Assembly: GCA_019192445.1 (NCBI GenBank)
Contig: JAHCMK010000003.1
Span: 527,229 to 591,228 of the forward strand
DNA length: 64,000 nucleotides
Origin: Oceanococcus sp. HetDA_MAG_MS8
Lineage (GTDB): Bacteria > Pseudomonadota > Gammaproteobacteria > Nevskiales > Oceanococcaceae
Reading direction: 5' to 3'
Shown: positions 54,318 through 63,960 of the stretch, piece after piece
Layout: each line of letters begins with the position of its first letter
How positions within the stretch are numbered: the stretch's first letter is position 1
Notes under the pieces: generated by a model
Database searches by the model: none
The model's input: the letters and a program-made list of their open reading frames with translations, nothing else
What the model was told of the DNA's origin: nothing
Translations under genes and position numbers: made by a program

Positions 54318-54566
54318 ATGGTTGTGTGTATCTGTCATAACGTCAACGACAAGCGCATTGCGGACTGCGTCGAGGAAGGCGTACGGACCATCAAAGGCTT
54401 GTGCGTTGCCACCAGGGCTGGCACCAAGTGCGGTAAGTGCTTGTGCGAGGCGCGGCGCATTCTGGACGAAGCAGTGTCGGCGGCTGAGCCGGCCTTGTCG
54501 GGGCTGACTGCGCAAGCAGTGAATGCCTTGAATGCTCAACCCGTGCCGACGATGGCGCGCTCCTAA
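54318..54566 (+). CDS. bfd: Bacterioferritin-associated ferredoxin
   Basis: 82 residues. MVVCICHNVND with KCGKCLCEARRIL later gives the four cysteines of the BFD-type [2Fe-2S] site. Bfd donates electrons to bacterioferritin to release stored iron. The ATG at 54318 starts the conserved N-terminus, has no ribosome site, and lies where transcription should begin, so the mRNA may be leaderless. The C-terminal 30 residues are less conserved. bfr follows after 386 bases. Confidence 0.92.
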   Translation: MVVCICHNVNDKRIADCVEEGVRTIKGLCVATRAGTKCGKCLCEARRILDEAVSAAEPALSGLTAQAVNALNAQPVPTMARS

Positions 54567-54952
54567 CGCCGCACTACACCCTGAGGCCGTGCTGCGCGCA
54601 AAGCTGGCACTGTTTCCTCCGGAAATCGCTTACTGGCTTGATTTCAAGGTGTGGGGTTGAGCGGCTCTGAACCGCTGCATTTTCGTTCTCAACCCGAGCT
54701 GCGGCTGCAATAAACGCGGACTGACGGGAGTCGCATTTTTTGGTTGGTTTGCAAAGCGCCTTTTGTGCCTGCGAAAGAGCCTGAGTGTGACCGGGTAGGT
54801 CTTACTCAACGACCGCTTTGGTGGGCTGAGTAGAATAATGAGAATCGGATTGATTCCGATTAAAAATACAAGTAAAAACAGATGCTTATGGTTGACCTGC
54901 CCGAGCTTCAAGCCTATGATGGCGACCTTATTGACACGGATAGGCAATTCCC
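54567..54952. other. 386-bp gap between bfd and bfr
   Basis: No convincing gene. The left 270 bases show nothing I recognise apart from a weak GAGCGGCTCTGAACCGCTG hairpin at about 54659. The right part, AT-rich from 54830, contains the Fur-like sequence at 54835-54862 and should hold the bfr promoter. Confidence 0.5.
54835..54862 (+). promoter_or_regulatory. Fur-like site upstream of bfr
   Basis: AATGAGAATCGGATTGATTC resembles Fur-box hexamers, and AATCGGA-TTGAT-TCCGATT (54843-54861) is a perfect inverted repeat. TTGATT at 54850 could be a -35 with TAAAAA 17 bases on. It lies about 90 bases before bfr. Confidence 0.5.
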
Positions 54953-55435
54953 ATGAAAGGCGACGCAAAGGTCCTCGAGTATCTCAACGCCGGTTTGAAA
55001 AATGAGCTAACGGCAATCAACCAGTACTTCTTACATGCACGCATGTTTAAGAACTGGGGGCTTTCGGCACTGGCGAAAAAAGAGTACGAAGAATCCATTG
55101 ATGAAATGAAGCACGCCGACGCCTTGGTCGAGCGGATCTTGATGTTGGAGGGGCTGCCTAATCTCCAAGACGTTGGGCGTCTACAAATTGGGGAAACCGT
55201 TGGCGAGTGTTTGCGCGCCGATTTGGCCAGTGAAATGAACGCTCACCCTTTATACAAAGAGGCGATTGGCTATTGTGAGTCCGTTGGGGACTACGTGACT
55301 CGCGAGCTCTTCGTGCACATTCAAGAGAGCGAAGAAGAGCACATTGATTGGCTAGAGACTCAGATTGAATTGCTGGACAAGCTGGGTGAACAGAATTACC
55401 TGCAGTCCGCCATCAGTGGTTTGAGCGAAGACTAA
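54953..55435 (+). CDS. bfr: Bacterioferritin
   Basis: 160 residues, ferritin-like four-helix bundle. Diiron ligands are in [35 protein letters not shown] and [11 protein letters not shown], and the heme-ligand Met in [11 protein letters not shown] (about residue 52) is present. A 24-mer that stores iron and binds heme between subunits. The neighbour bfd supplies the reductant. No second bfr copy is in the window. Confidence 0.96.
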   Translation: MKGDAKVLEYLNAGLKNELTAINQYFLHARMFKNWGLSALAKKEYEESIDEMKHADALVERILMLEGLPNLQDVGRLQIGETVGECLRADLASEMNAHPLYKEAIGYCESVGDYVTRELFVHIQESEEEHIDWLETQIELLDKLGEQNYLQSAISGLSED

Positions 55436-55458
55436 ACCGCGCCTTGGCACCAGAATTG

Positions 55459-55484
55459 GGCCGGCCTGAGAGCCGGCCTTTTTT
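55459..55484 (+). terminator. Rho-independent terminator after bfr
   Basis: GGCCGGC (from 55459) and GCCGGCC (to 55478) form a stem around CTGAGA, followed by six T. It lies between the convergent bfr and hemJ-like genes. Confidence 0.9.
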
Positions 55485-55497
55485 GTGCATGGCTGGT

Positions 55498-55932
55498 TTA
55501 GCCGCCCCAATAGGGTTTTTGGATGGCCAGCAATACAATGGCAATCAGGGCGAGGGCGGGGACTTCATTGAAGACGCGATACCATCGAGCGCTGCGCTGA
55601 TTGTCGCCGGCAGCAAACTGTCGGACTAAGGCGGCACACCAAAAATGGTAGCCGTACAGCAAAAGCAGTAGCCCCAGTTTGGCGTGGAACCAGGGAGCCT
55701 GCAGCAGCGTGCTCCGCCAGCCCACTAAGAGCCAGATGCCGAAGACCGCGGTGAGCAGGGCGCCCAAGTGGGTAATGCCCATCAAGCGGCGCTCCATCAC
55801 CAAAAACCGCGCCTCGCCATAATTGTCATCGGCGGGCATGTCTGCGTGGTAAACGAAGAGCCGGGGAAGATAGAACAGTCCGGCGAACCAGGTCACCATG
55901 AAAATCACGTGGAAAGACTTCACCCAAAGCAT
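55498..55932 (-). CDS. hemJ: HemJ-like protoporphyrinogen oxidase / CopD-family membrane protein
   Basis: 144 residues with four membrane helices. MLWVKSFHVIFMVTWFAGLF has the conserved histidine, and PWFHAKLGLLLLLYGYH the conserved His-Ala-Lys. This pattern is that of UPF0093/HemJ, which oxidises protoporphyrinogen IX in heme synthesis. The family assignment is firm, the enzyme role is from homologs. It is adjacent to the heme- and iron-linked bfr. Confidence 0.85.
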   Translation of the reverse strand: MLWVKSFHVIFMVTWFAGLFYLPRLFVYHADMPADDNYGEARFLVMERRLMGITHLGALLTAVFGIWLLVGWRSTLLQAPWFHAKLGLLLLLYGYHFWCAALVRQFAAGDNQRSARWYRVFNEVPALALIAIVLLAIQKPYWGG

Positions 55933-56000
55933 GGCCTAAACGCGTCCAGTCACAAGTCGGTGATGGGAATCATGCCTGTGAACCCAGGCTCGTGCAGTGC

Positions 56001-57767
56001 TCAGGTGCGGTAGGCGCGGTCGATCGCTTCAGGAGTGAGCACGCCATAGATGGTGGTTTGGTTGTTATGAGTGTTTTTCTCTACGCAAAGCGCATCAGCC
56101 GTTTGCTCTTTAAGGGCATCCCAGGCTTCTTGCAGGGAGGCGCGCAAGTGAATGCTGGCCAGTTGTTTGCGTTCACCTGGGATTTTGCTCAGATCGATGC
56201 GGCTGGGCGTATCTTCGCCGACCTTGATCTCGCCGCCTTGGCTGTCTTTAGCATTACAGGCATGCAGCAAGTCTGAGGCAGCCAAAGCAAAGCGGGTGCC
56301 GCTCTCTAGCTGCACAACGATCCAATCTGGGTGCCGGTTGAGAAGAGCGCGAGCATCATCCAATGCCATTTGTACCGGGGCGCGCGCAATACTGCGATTC
56401 ATCGCGGCCATGACACTAATGCGGCGCAAAGACTGCGAAACGGGATCATTGCGGTAGTCCAAGCCGCGGTTACGCAGCACTAAGGTAAACACCGACAGCC
56501 CCGCAGTATCGCCACGGGCGACGACAACAGCTGTGACCACCACCAGCATGGCGGGTAATAAGATGCCGGTGCGTGCGGAAAGCTCCACCAACAACACCAA
56601 AGCGGTGAGGGGCGCCTGTAAGACAGCAGCGACCATGCCGCCTAGTCCGAGGAGGGCATAAACGCCAGGGTCGGATGCAGGCGACTGGCTGAGGATGCCG
56701 CCCCACTCACCAAATACCAAGCCGACACAGGCGCCGATGAGCATGCAGGGCATGATGACGCCGCCTGGCAGTCCAGCCGCTATTCCCAAGGCCGAGCACA
56801 GCAACATTAAGCCGCCGAGGGAGGCGGCAACACTCAGCTCCAGCTCGCCAGCAAGTGCGCGATTGATGACAGAGAACCCGTTGTCGACGAGGTCGTTGAC
56901 CGCAACAGCGCCTAAAGCGGTGATGACGCCGACAAGGCTCATGCCGACCCAGATGGGCCAACGTCGCAGACGGCTGGTGGCCTGTGCGGCCAGGTCCAAA
57001 TACAGCCGAGCCAACAAACCGAGTAAGACACCCATCAGCGCTAGATAGGGCAACTCGGCCATAGAGAGTAAGCCGCTGTTGGTCGCGATGAGTGCAGGGT
57101 GGCTTTGTAACCATAGATGCGCCACTGCATTGGCGCATACTGCGGCGACAATGCTGGGGGCGAGTTTGGCCACGGAGTACTCCACCACGATCACTTCCAT
57201 GATGAAGATCACGCCGGCCAATGGCGTGTTGAACGAGGCCGATATGCCAGCGGCAGCCCCACATCCCACCAGCGCTCGGACGCTTGCTGTTGGAACGTCT
57301 AAACGCTGCCCTATCCAGCTGCCCGCAGCTGCTCCCATGTGCGCAGCCGCACCTTCTCGGCCCACAGCTTGGTGGCTACTAGTCGCCAGGACTGTGCCTA
57401 AAATCTGCAGCCACAGGTTGCGCGCTGGGAACTGGCCTTGGTGGTAGGTGAGGCGTTCAATGATGTGCACAAAGCCACCATGCCGATGGCGGGGCTTAAA
57501 CAGGCTGTACACCAGCCCCAATAAAACTCCGCCATAGGCCGTCGTGAGAAAAATCCTCAGGCCGCTGCCACCCCAACCCTGCCACTGCTCTTGGGCAAGA
57601 ACTAAGCTCCACTGCGCTGCCTGGATCAGCCCATGCAGGCCGGCAATGGCGAGGCCGGCCACCGCGCCCACCGCAGCGCCTAACAATGACAAATGTGCCA
57701 AGCTCAACGGCTTCTCGCGCGGTAGAATTCGTTCGCGAGTTCGGGATAACCATGCCGGCCAATTCAT
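56001..57767 (-). CDS. ClC-family chloride channel/transporter with C-terminal CBS region
   Basis: 588 residues. The membrane part (about 22-440) has the ClC helices; SHQAVGREGAAAHMGA holds the gating glutamate in GREGA (usually GREGP), and GLPGGVIMPCMLIGACVG the second selectivity region (usually GxFxP). SFNTPLAGVIFIMEV is the conserved helix. The usual first motif GSGIP is replaced by SHQAV. The C-terminal 140 residues look like one or two CBS domains (DALCVEKNTHNNQTTIYGVL). Resembles ClcB-type proteins; anion and mechanism unknown. Divergent from argC, 58 bases apart. Confidence 0.88.
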   Translation of the reverse strand: MNWPAWLSRTRERILPREKPLSLAHLSLLGAAVGAVAGLAIAGLHGLIQAAQWSLVLAQEQWQGWGGSGLRIFLTTAYGGVLLGLVYSLFKPRHRHGGFVHIIERLTYHQGQFPARNLWLQILGTVLATSSHQAVGREGAAAHMGAAAGSWIGQRLDVPTASVRALVGCGAAAGISASFNTPLAGVIFIMEVIVVEYSVAKLAPSIVAAVCANAVAHLWLQSHPALIATNSGLLSMAELPYLALMGVLLGLLARLYLDLAAQATSRLRRWPIWVGMSLVGVITALGAVAVNDLVDNGFSVINRALAGELELSVAASLGGLMLLCSALGIAAGLPGGVIMPCMLIGACVGLVFGEWGGILSQSPASDPGVYALLGLGGMVAAVLQAPLTALVLLVELSARTGILLPAMLVVVTAVVVARGDTAGLSVFTLVLRNRGLDYRNDPVSQSLRRISVMAAMNRSIARAPVQMALDDARALLNRHPDWIVVQLESGTRFALAASDLLHACNAKDSQGGEIKVGEDTPSRIDLSKIPGERKQLASIHLRASLQEAWDALKEQTADALCVEKNTHNNQTTIYGVLTPEAIDRAYRT

Positions 57768-57825
57768 AGTCGGGCCATACTTTGGGTCGATGTCCTTTTG
57801 CAGTCTTTTAGGTGTTTAATCCAGC

Positions 57826-58860
57826 GTGAGTACGCAAGCCATCAATATCGGAATTGTCGGTGGGTCCGGCTACACAGGTGTGGAACTGATGCGCTGGCTA
57901 TTACGCCACCCGCTGGCGCGGCTGCGTGTTGTAACCTCGCGCGCTCAGGCCGGAGAGCCCATCGCCCAAAGCTTTCCCAGTCTTTACGGCTGCGACCTGT
58001 GTTTTGTCGATCCAGCTGATGTGGACTGGTCTAGCTTAGATGTGGTGTTTTTTGCGACCCCACACGCCACTGCCATGCAACAAGCTGCAGAAATTCTAGC
58101 GTCAGGTTGCCGAGTTATCGACCTTTCTGCGGATTTTCGCCTGCGCGATCCAGCACTCTTCGCGCAGTGGTATGGCGTCGAGCATGCTGCCCCGCAATTG
58201 CTGGAGGAAGCCGTTTACGGTTTGCCGGAGCTTTATCCTGCGCGGCTTTCCGAGGCGCGCTTAGTGGCCTGTGCCGGCTGTTATCCCACGGCGGTACAGC
58301 TTGCGGCAGCACCTTTGGTGGCTGATGGCGCTGTTGCGCCGCATTCGTTGTTGGCCGATTGTAAGTCGGGGGTCACGGGGGCAGGACGAGGAGCGAAAGT
58401 CGGCAGCTTATACAGTGAGTGTGCTGATAGTTTTAAGGCTTACGCGGCGGGTGGGCATCGCCATCAGCCAGAAATTGAGCAGGGTTTGAGCGAGCTGTGC
58501 GGCAGCCCGGTTCGGGTGTTCTTCCAACCCCACCTCGTGCCTATGCTGCGCGGTATTCACGCTACCGTCTACGCCCAGCCACTGCGTGCGAATACGGATT
58601 GGCAGGCCGTTTTTGAAAGCTATTATCAGGACCACCCCTTTATTGTGGTGCGTCCCGTGGGCTCCCATCCGGCGACGCGGGACGTGCGCGGCAGCAACCG
58701 CGTGCATCTCGCGGTACACGCCCGAGATGAGCGGGTTATGGTTTTGAGCGTCATTGATAATTTGGCCAAAGGAGCCTCAAGCCAAGCGGTACAGTGCATG
58801 AATGTGATGTTTGGCCTGGAGCCTGCCACCGGTTTGGATGCTTGGGGGATGCAGCCCTGA
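57826..58860 (+). CDS. argC: N-acetyl-gamma-glutamyl-phosphate reductase
   Basis: 344 residues from a GTG at 57826. The NADP-binding IGIVGGSGYTGVELMR is at the N-terminus, the nucleophile Cys in VACAGCYPTAVQLAAAP, and KSGVTGAGRGAKVG and GGHRHQPEIEQ complete the type 1 ArgC active site. Third step of arginine synthesis. The stop overlaps the next gene's region, a conserved layout with erpA downstream in Pseudomonas. Confidence 0.96.
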   Translation: MSTQAINIGIVGGSGYTGVELMRWLLRHPLARLRVVTSRAQAGEPIAQSFPSLYGCDLCFVDPADVDWSSLDVVFFATPHATAMQQAAEILASGCRVIDLSADFRLRDPALFAQWYGVEHAAPQLLEEAVYGLPELYPARLSEARLVACAGCYPTAVQLAAAPLVADGAVAPHSLLADCKSGVTGAGRGAKVGSLYSECADSFKAYAAGGHRHQPEIEQGLSELCGSPVRVFFQPHLVPMLRGIHATVYAQPLRANTDWQAVFESYYQDHPFIVVRPVGSHPATRDVRGSNRVHLAVHARDERVMVLSVIDNLAKGASSQAVQCMNVMFGLEPATGLDAWGMQP

Positions 58861-58880
58861 ATTTCACAATCAATGTTTGG

Positions 58881-59531
58881 GTGGCGGGTGCCGCGCTTTG
58901 CGCTACGAGTGCTCTGATTGGCTTTGTTCTTGGGGAGCAGCAATCGACCTCAGTGCCGCTTGATCGGGTGTCCCTGCCGAACAACGCTGGCCAGACAGAT
59001 GTGACCGAGCAGGCGGCTTCGAGCGCTGATTTGAGCTCCGAGCTGCGAGACCTTACCCGCTGCGAAACGGCGCGCGCCTCTTTGCGTGAGTCTGTTGCCG
59101 AGCTTACAGCGCAGCGGGCCCGGCTGCGCGAGGACTTGGAGTTCTATCGGGGGCTGGTGGATCCAGAGAACTCGCCGGGCGGTGTGCGTTTGCATGCCGT
59201 GGAGTGGTACGCGCTGGCCGGAGCTCGGGTGATGCTTAGGGCCGTTTTGGCGCGCTCTGGTGGCTCGCGTGGCGTAGCCACCGGACGTATGGAGTTTCGC
59301 CTGCGTGGGCGTGAGGGGGAGCAGGTGCGTGAATACCCGATCGCCGAGCTGGCGGCAGGGCCTACTCCTGGGGCAGAGTATCGTTTTAGCCGCTTTCAAG
59401 AATGGGAGGCTGAGCTGGGGATTCCTTCGGCTTTTCAGCCCGAGCGCTTGATTGCATTAATTACACCCCAAGGTAGTGATGATACTGTCGTAAAATCTTG
59501 GGCCTGGCCTGCTCTGGAGGCAAACACATGA
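58881..59531 (+). CDS. Membrane-anchored coiled-coil protein (DUF6776-like)
   Basis: About 216 residues if started at the GTG at 58881. The frame is open further upstream, to an ATG at 58794 inside argC, and a CTG overlaps the argC stop, so the start is uncertain. An N-terminal membrane helix ([17 protein letters not shown]) is followed by a coiled coil (about 60-100, [20 protein letters not shown]) and a beta-rich domain. This fits the DUF6776 proteins found between argC and erpA in related genomes. Function unknown. The stop overlaps the erpA start by ATGA. Confidence 0.72.
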   Translation: MAGAALCATSALIGFVLGEQQSTSVPLDRVSLPNNAGQTDVTEQAASSADLSSELRDLTRCETARASLRESVAELTAQRARLREDLEFYRGLVDPENSPGGVRLHAVEWYALAGARVMLRAVLARSGGSRGVATGRMEFRLRGREGEQVREYPIAELAAGPTPGAEYRFSRFQEWEAELGIPSAFQPERLIALITPQGSDDTVVKSWAWPALEANT

Positions 59532-59875
59532 CCGAAGCTGACATTTCAACCCCTGTGGTGTTCACCGAAGCGGCTGCGCGCAAGGTGGATGAGCTGATGA
59601 AGTCCGAGGAGCGGGAGGATCTCAAGCTGCGCGTGTTTGTCACCGGCGGCGGCTGTTCTGGCTTTCAGTACGGATTTAGCTTCGACGAGGAGCAGGCCGA
59701 AGACGATACGCGTGTCGACACCTTGGGCGTTGCTTTGCTCATCGACCCCATGAGCGTGGTCTACTTGGAAGGCGCTGAAATCGATTACAAAGATGATGTG
59801 AATGGCGCCCAGTTCGTGATTCGCAATCCTAACGCGTCCACGACCTGCGGCTGCGGGTCCTCATTTGCCGTCTGA
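59528..59875 (+). CDS. erpA: A-type iron-sulfur carrier protein ErpA
   Basis: 115 residues with a GGAGG ribosome site. The three cysteines of A-type carriers are in [14 protein letters not shown] and TTCGCGSSF. Hands [4Fe-4S] clusters to target enzymes, for example IspG/IspH. Its last 15 bases overlap the end of the convergent anmK gene. Confidence 0.96.
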   Translation: MTEADISTPVVFTEAAARKVDELMKSEEREDLKLRVFVTGGGCSGFQYGFSFDEEQAEDDTRVDTLGVALLIDPMSVVYLEGAEIDYKDDVNGAQFVIRNPNASTTCGCGSSFAV

Positions 59876-60994
59876 GCTCGGGACGGGCGCGGGATAGTAA
59901 GCGCCCAAAATCACATGCTGATCCGCGCCGGTCACTGTGACGGCATTGCCAGGGGTCGCCGCGCAGTGGCGCATGGCTAGCCAAGCCATCGTTCCAGCTT
60001 CGATGGTGTCGTAGGGCCAGCCCCATTCCGCGCTATGGCAGAAATCTAAGCTTGGATTATTGAGCTTGAGCTGCTCAACCAAGAAGTCATTGCGGCTGCC
60101 GCCGCCGACCATGATTACGCGCTTTACAGGCCACTCCGCCAAAGCTTGAGTCACGGTTTGCACGCTGAGCTCCAACAATGTTCGTAGAACATTCGCGGGT
60201 TCGGCGTCATGACCGTTATCGCTATTTAGGCCGGCCCAGTCCAAATGGAAATACTCTCGGCCGGTGGATTTCGGAGCGGGTAATTGAAAATAGGGGTCTT
60301 GCAGCCAAGCTTGAAGCAGCCCGGGCACGACTTGGCCTTGGCGGGCCAGGGCGCCCTGGAGGTCAAAGGACTGTTGCCAATGCCGCTGGACCCAGCTGTC
60401 CATCAACCCGTTGGCCGGCCCGGTATCAAAACCAGCGCATAACTCGCCTTCGCGCAGAATGCTGAGGTTGGCAATGCCGCCAAGGTTCAATACTGCCGTC
60501 GGCACATCATCTAGTCCCCACAGGGCATGATGAAAGGCACTGGCTAGGGGGGCGCCCTGGCCGTTTTGGGCCATATCCGCTCGGCGCAAGTCAGCAACTA
60601 CAGGAAGGTTGAGCCTCGCCGCGAGATGCGCCGCGCTACCTAGCTGCAGCGTGTTTTTCTGCTGTGGCGCATGAAAGATCGTCTGTCCGTGAAAGCCAAT
60701 CGCATGCGGTGACTCCGGCAAGGATGTGTGCTCTAGAAAGTCGTGGACAGCCTGCGCGTGCGCAGCTGAAACTGCGACATCAAGCTCCATGTATTCGGAC
60801 CAGCTGCGTGGCGGAGCCAGGGGCAGGGCCTGAAGGCGAGCTTGAAGCTCCGCGGGCCAGGGCGACTGCCAATGCCCAAGTAGAGCGCCTGCATAAGGCC
60901 GAGATGGGCAGGGGCCCAGAGCGACAACATCAATGGCATCCACGCTGGTGCCAGACATTAACCCCAGCCAGACGCCCTCGACCCACATGGTCAT
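59861..60994 (-). CDS. anmK: Anhydro-N-acetylmuramic acid kinase
   Basis: 377 residues, ASKHA fold. [45 protein letters not shown] and [14 protein letters not shown] are the family motifs. Phosphorylates anhydroMurNAc during cell-wall recycling. It starts 5 bases after the M23 peptidase stop and overlaps erpA tail to tail. A second ATG two codons downstream is possible. Confidence 0.95.
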   Translation of the reverse strand: MTMWVEGVWLGLMSGTSVDAIDVVALGPCPSRPYAGALLGHWQSPWPAELQARLQALPLAPPRSWSEYMELDVAVSAAHAQAVHDFLEHTSLPESPHAIGFHGQTIFHAPQQKNTLQLGSAAHLAARLNLPVVADLRRADMAQNGQGAPLASAFHHALWGLDDVPTAVLNLGGIANLSILREGELCAGFDTGPANGLMDSWVQRHWQQSFDLQGALARQGQVVPGLLQAWLQDPYFQLPAPKSTGREYFHLDWAGLNSDNGHDAEPANVLRTLLELSVQTVTQALAEWPVKRVIMVGGGSRNDFLVEQLKLNNPSLDFCHSAEWGWPYDTIEAGTMAWLAMRHCAATPGNAVTVTGADQHVILGAYYPAPVPSSDGK

Positions 60995-60998
60995 GGGC

Positions 60999-62501
60999 TT
61001 AGGGAGTGGCGCTAGTGGCGGCTTGTGCGAAGGTGGCGCCTTGACTCAGCTGAGCGAGCTGTGTGAGCAAGGGAGTTGTAGTCTGCTCGAAGCGGGCCAT
61101 TTCCGCTGCGGGTAGCGGCGCCGCTGCGGGCAGGGCGACCGACAGCGGGTCTACGTGCTGCCCGTGTTTATGGAACTCGTAATGGAGATGGGGGCCGGTC
61201 GCTAGGCCAGACGCGCCCACATAGCCGATAGTTTGGCCCTGTTGCACCCGGCTACCCGTGCGGAGCCCGCGGGCATAACTCGACATATGTGCATACAGCG
61301 TCCGGTACTGTCCTGCATGCTCAAGAATGATCGTACGACCGTATCCTCCCCGCGTGCCCAAGTGCGCCACTCGGCCGTCGCCTGTAGCGCGGATGGGTGT
61401 GCCGTGCGCCGCCGCGTAATCAACGCCTTTATGGGCCCGCACCCGGTTCAGAATAGGGTGCTTGCGTGCCCGGGAGTAGCGGGAGCTAATCCGTGCAAAC
61501 TCTACTGGCGTACGGAGGAAGGCTTTGCGCATAGGGCGTCCATCGGCGTTGTAGTAGCCGGCGGAGCCTTCAGCGGGCGTGTAATACACAGCCTGAAAAT
61601 CGCGTTTTGCGGCTTCATAAGCAACGGCCATAATCCGTGGGTGTCCGGCGACCGTTTCCGTGTTTTGCAGATAGCTTTGCTCGTAAATGACGTGCAGGCG
61701 GTCGCCGTCACGCACATCGCGTTCGAAGTCGATATCCCAGGCGAATATGTCCGCGAGCTGCATGATCATGCGGTCACTCAGCCCCATCTCTAGCGCGCTC
61801 AGGTACAAGCTGTTGCGAATGACGCCGCTGGCTTGGTGGCGCTTGGTTTCCGTGGCCTGGGTGGTGATGGACTGCTCCCAGCCCGCATCCGAGCCGGCGA
61901 TTTCCAACGTGCGCAAACTATCTAAGGGGTAGCTCAGAGCTAATAGGCGGTCGCCGTCGCGGCGAATTGTCAGGACTTCACCGGGCTGCATGCGATGCAG
62001 GCGTTTGGCTTCATCGGGCAGTTTGGACACGGCCAACCAGTCCGCTGCGCGAATGCCGGCCTGCGCCAGTAGTCCGGATAAGCTGTCGCCACGCGTGACA
62101 ACTAATGATTGCTCTTCACCTGCAGGCGTCTGCTCAGCGACGCTATGGGGTTGTGCGGCGTCAGCGAGCTCGGCTTCCGTGGCCAGCGGGGGAGTAGGCG
62201 TCGTACTGACGGCGGGAAGTGGAAGTTCTAGCAGGTCCAGGCGTGCGTGGGCCGGATCGGCGGTCAGGCTGAAGTAAAGGGCGGGCTGTAGGGCTGGCGC
62301 CGCGTAGGCGCTCGCAATCAAAGGCATCGAAGCGAGTGTCTTGGAGGTGCCGGAAACCTGAGTTTGATGAGTCCAGTCTGAGTGTGGTGGACGGGTCGCC
62401 TGTGCTGCCAGCAGACCTGCGACGGCCAGCGCCGGCGCAGCTATCAGCACCCAGCGGCGTGGGTGACGATGTGCGTCGTGACCTACACTATGCATATTCA
62501 T
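60999..62501 (-). CDS. M23 peptidoglycan metallopeptidase with LysM/OapA-like domain (MepM-like)
   Basis: 500 residues from the ATG at 62501, with GGACAGGG upstream. An N-terminal membrane anchor (WVLIAAPALAVAGLLAA) is followed by a linker, an opacity-associated/LysM-like domain (VVTRGDSLSGLLAQAGIRA), and the M23 zinc domain with HKGVDYAAAHGTPI (HxxxD) and GPHLHYEFHKHG (HxH). Cleaves peptide cross-links to allow wall growth. It is paired with anmK, so wall hydrolysis and recycling are linked. Confidence 0.93.
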   Translation of the reverse strand: MNMHSVGHDAHRHPRRWVLIAAPALAVAGLLAAQATRPPHSDWTHQTQVSGTSKTLASMPLIASAYAAPALQPALYFSLTADPAHARLDLLELPLPAVSTTPTPPLATEAELADAAQPHSVAEQTPAGEEQSLVVTRGDSLSGLLAQAGIRAADWLAVSKLPDEAKRLHRMQPGEVLTIRRDGDRLLALSYPLDSLRTLEIAGSDAGWEQSITTQATETKRHQASGVIRNSLYLSALEMGLSDRMIMQLADIFAWDIDFERDVRDGDRLHVIYEQSYLQNTETVAGHPRIMAVAYEAAKRDFQAVYYTPAEGSAGYYNADGRPMRKAFLRTPVEFARISSRYSRARKHPILNRVRAHKGVDYAAAHGTPIRATGDGRVAHLGTRGGYGRTIILEHAGQYRTLYAHMSSYARGLRTGSRVQQGQTIGYVGASGLATGPHLHYEFHKHGQHVDPLSVALPAAAPLPAAEMARFEQTTTPLLTQLAQLSQGATFAQAATSATP

Positions 62502-62652
62502 GGGCCCTGTCCCGAATTCAACCCCAAAAGCTTGTTGGCGAGAGTAAGGCATGCCGGCGGGTAATTCAACAAAAAACAAATGGATACAGATGGCTTTTGA
62601 GGCTATGCGTCAAAATATTGCCGAAACTGCCTCCCAATGATGGTGAAATGGA

Positions 62653-63873
62653 ATGAGTGATTACCTTCAGCAGCTGGACGAGTTGGTTCGTGGTGCCGCA
62701 GAGGTGGTGCCCGAAAGTGGGCTGCGGAAACGCCTCGAGGAAGCGAAGAAGCCGCTGCGTATCAAAGCGGGCTTTGACCCTACCGCGCCGGATCTTCACC
62801 TGGGGCACACGGTGCTGCTGAACAAACTGCGGCACTTTCAGCAGGCCGGGCATGAGGTGATCTTCCTCATTGGTGATTTCACGGGGCGGATTGGGGACCC
62901 CACTGGCAAGAACGTCACCCGCAAACCCCTGACTGAAGACGATGTGCGACGCAACGCAGCCACATATAAAGAGCAGGTCTACAAAATCTTAGATCCAGAG
63001 CGGACCCAAGTCGCCTTCAACTCGGAATGGTTGGGTGCTATGTCCGCGGCCGACATGATTGGCTTGGCGGCGAGGCATACAGTCGCCCGCATGCTGGAGC
63101 GTGAAGATTTCAATAATCGTTATAAAACCGGGCAGCCAATTGCCATCCATGAGTTCTTGTATCCCTTGCTGCAGGGCTATGACTCCGTGGCATTGCGCGC
63201 TGATGTTGAGCTTGGTGGGACCGATCAGCTATTCAATCTCTTAGTCGGTCGCCAGCTTCAGCAAGACTACGGTCAAGCGCCCCAGGTTGTGATGACCATG
63301 CCCATCTTGGAGGGCTTGGACGGGGTGCAGAAAATGAGCAAGTCCCTGAATAACTATATCGGTGTCCGAGATGCCCCGGACGATATGTTCGGCAAGCTTA
63401 TGTCTATTTCCGACACTTTGATGTGGCGGTACTACGAGCTGCTGAGCAGTTTGAGCCTGGAAGCCATCGCCACTCTTCATAAAGACGTGGACGAGGGCAG
63501 CTTGCATCCCAAGGAAGCCAAGCTGCGCCTGGCGGCTGAGATGGTGCACCGTTATCACGGTGGTCCAGAGGCGGAGCAAGCTCGGCAAAACTTCGAGTCA
63601 CGATTTCGTGATCAGCAACTGCCCACGGATTTAGATCTCATTCGCGTCCCTGCGTTCGACGAGTCAGGAATCGCGCTGCCGCAACTATTGCGTGAGGTGG
63701 GGCTGGTCAAGTCTGGAGGCGAGGCCTTAAGGATGATTCAGCAGGGCGCGGTAAAGGTCGATCAACAGCGTGTATCGGACAAAGCCATGGTTTTGCCCGT
63801 GGGTACAGAGTGTGTAGTCCAGGTGGGCAAGCGCAGAGTTGCGCGCGTCGCAGTTGGCCAAGCTGCTCAATAG
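62653..63873 (+). CDS. tyrS: Tyrosyl-tRNA synthetase (TyrZ/TyrS2 type)
   Basis: 406 residues. The class I HIGH-type motif is [10 protein letters not shown] (about 46-55), [11 protein letters not shown] is KMSKS (about 228), and a C-terminal S4 domain is present ([18 protein letters not shown]). The [17 protein letters not shown] N-terminus puts it in the TyrZ-like branch. As in Pseudomonas it lies after argC/erpA/anmK/M23 and before a ribosomal RNA promoter. Confidence 0.96.
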   Translation: MSDYLQQLDELVRGAAEVVPESGLRKRLEEAKKPLRIKAGFDPTAPDLHLGHTVLLNKLRHFQQAGHEVIFLIGDFTGRIGDPTGKNVTRKPLTEDDVRRNAATYKEQVYKILDPERTQVAFNSEWLGAMSAADMIGLAARHTVARMLEREDFNNRYKTGQPIAIHEFLYPLLQGYDSVALRADVELGGTDQLFNLLVGRQLQQDYGQAPQVVMTMPILEGLDGVQKMSKSLNNYIGVRDAPDDMFGKLMSISDTLMWRYYELLSSLSLEAIATLHKDVDEGSLHPKEAKLRLAAEMVHRYHGGPEAEQARQNFESRFRDQQLPTDLDLIRVPAFDESGIALPQLLREVGLVKSGGEALRMIQQGAVKVDQQRVSDKAMVLPVGTECVVQVGKRRVARVAVGQAAQ

Positions 63874-63903
63874 CCGCCTAAGTGGTTGATTCATCATCCT
63901 CGC

Positions 63904-63960
63904 AAACTTTTTTCGCAAAAGGTGTTGCGCGTCACGAAAAATGCTCTATACTGCGCAGCT
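63904..63960 (+). promoter_or_regulatory. Strong rRNA-operon-type promoter at the right edge
   Basis: TTGCGC (63925-63930), a 16-base spacer and TATACT (63947-63952) are followed by a GC-rich discriminator GCGCAGCTCC typical of stringently controlled stable RNA promoters. An AT-rich UP-like stretch (AACTTTTTTCGCAAAA) precedes the -35. Together with tyrS upstream, as in Pseudomonas, this predicts a 16S rRNA gene just outside the window. Confidence 0.75.

Noticed and set aside
54630..54968. A 112-residue minus-strand frame between bfd and bfr
   Set aside because: It covers the bfr promoter and Fur-like site and ends on the bfr start; composition is not protein-like.
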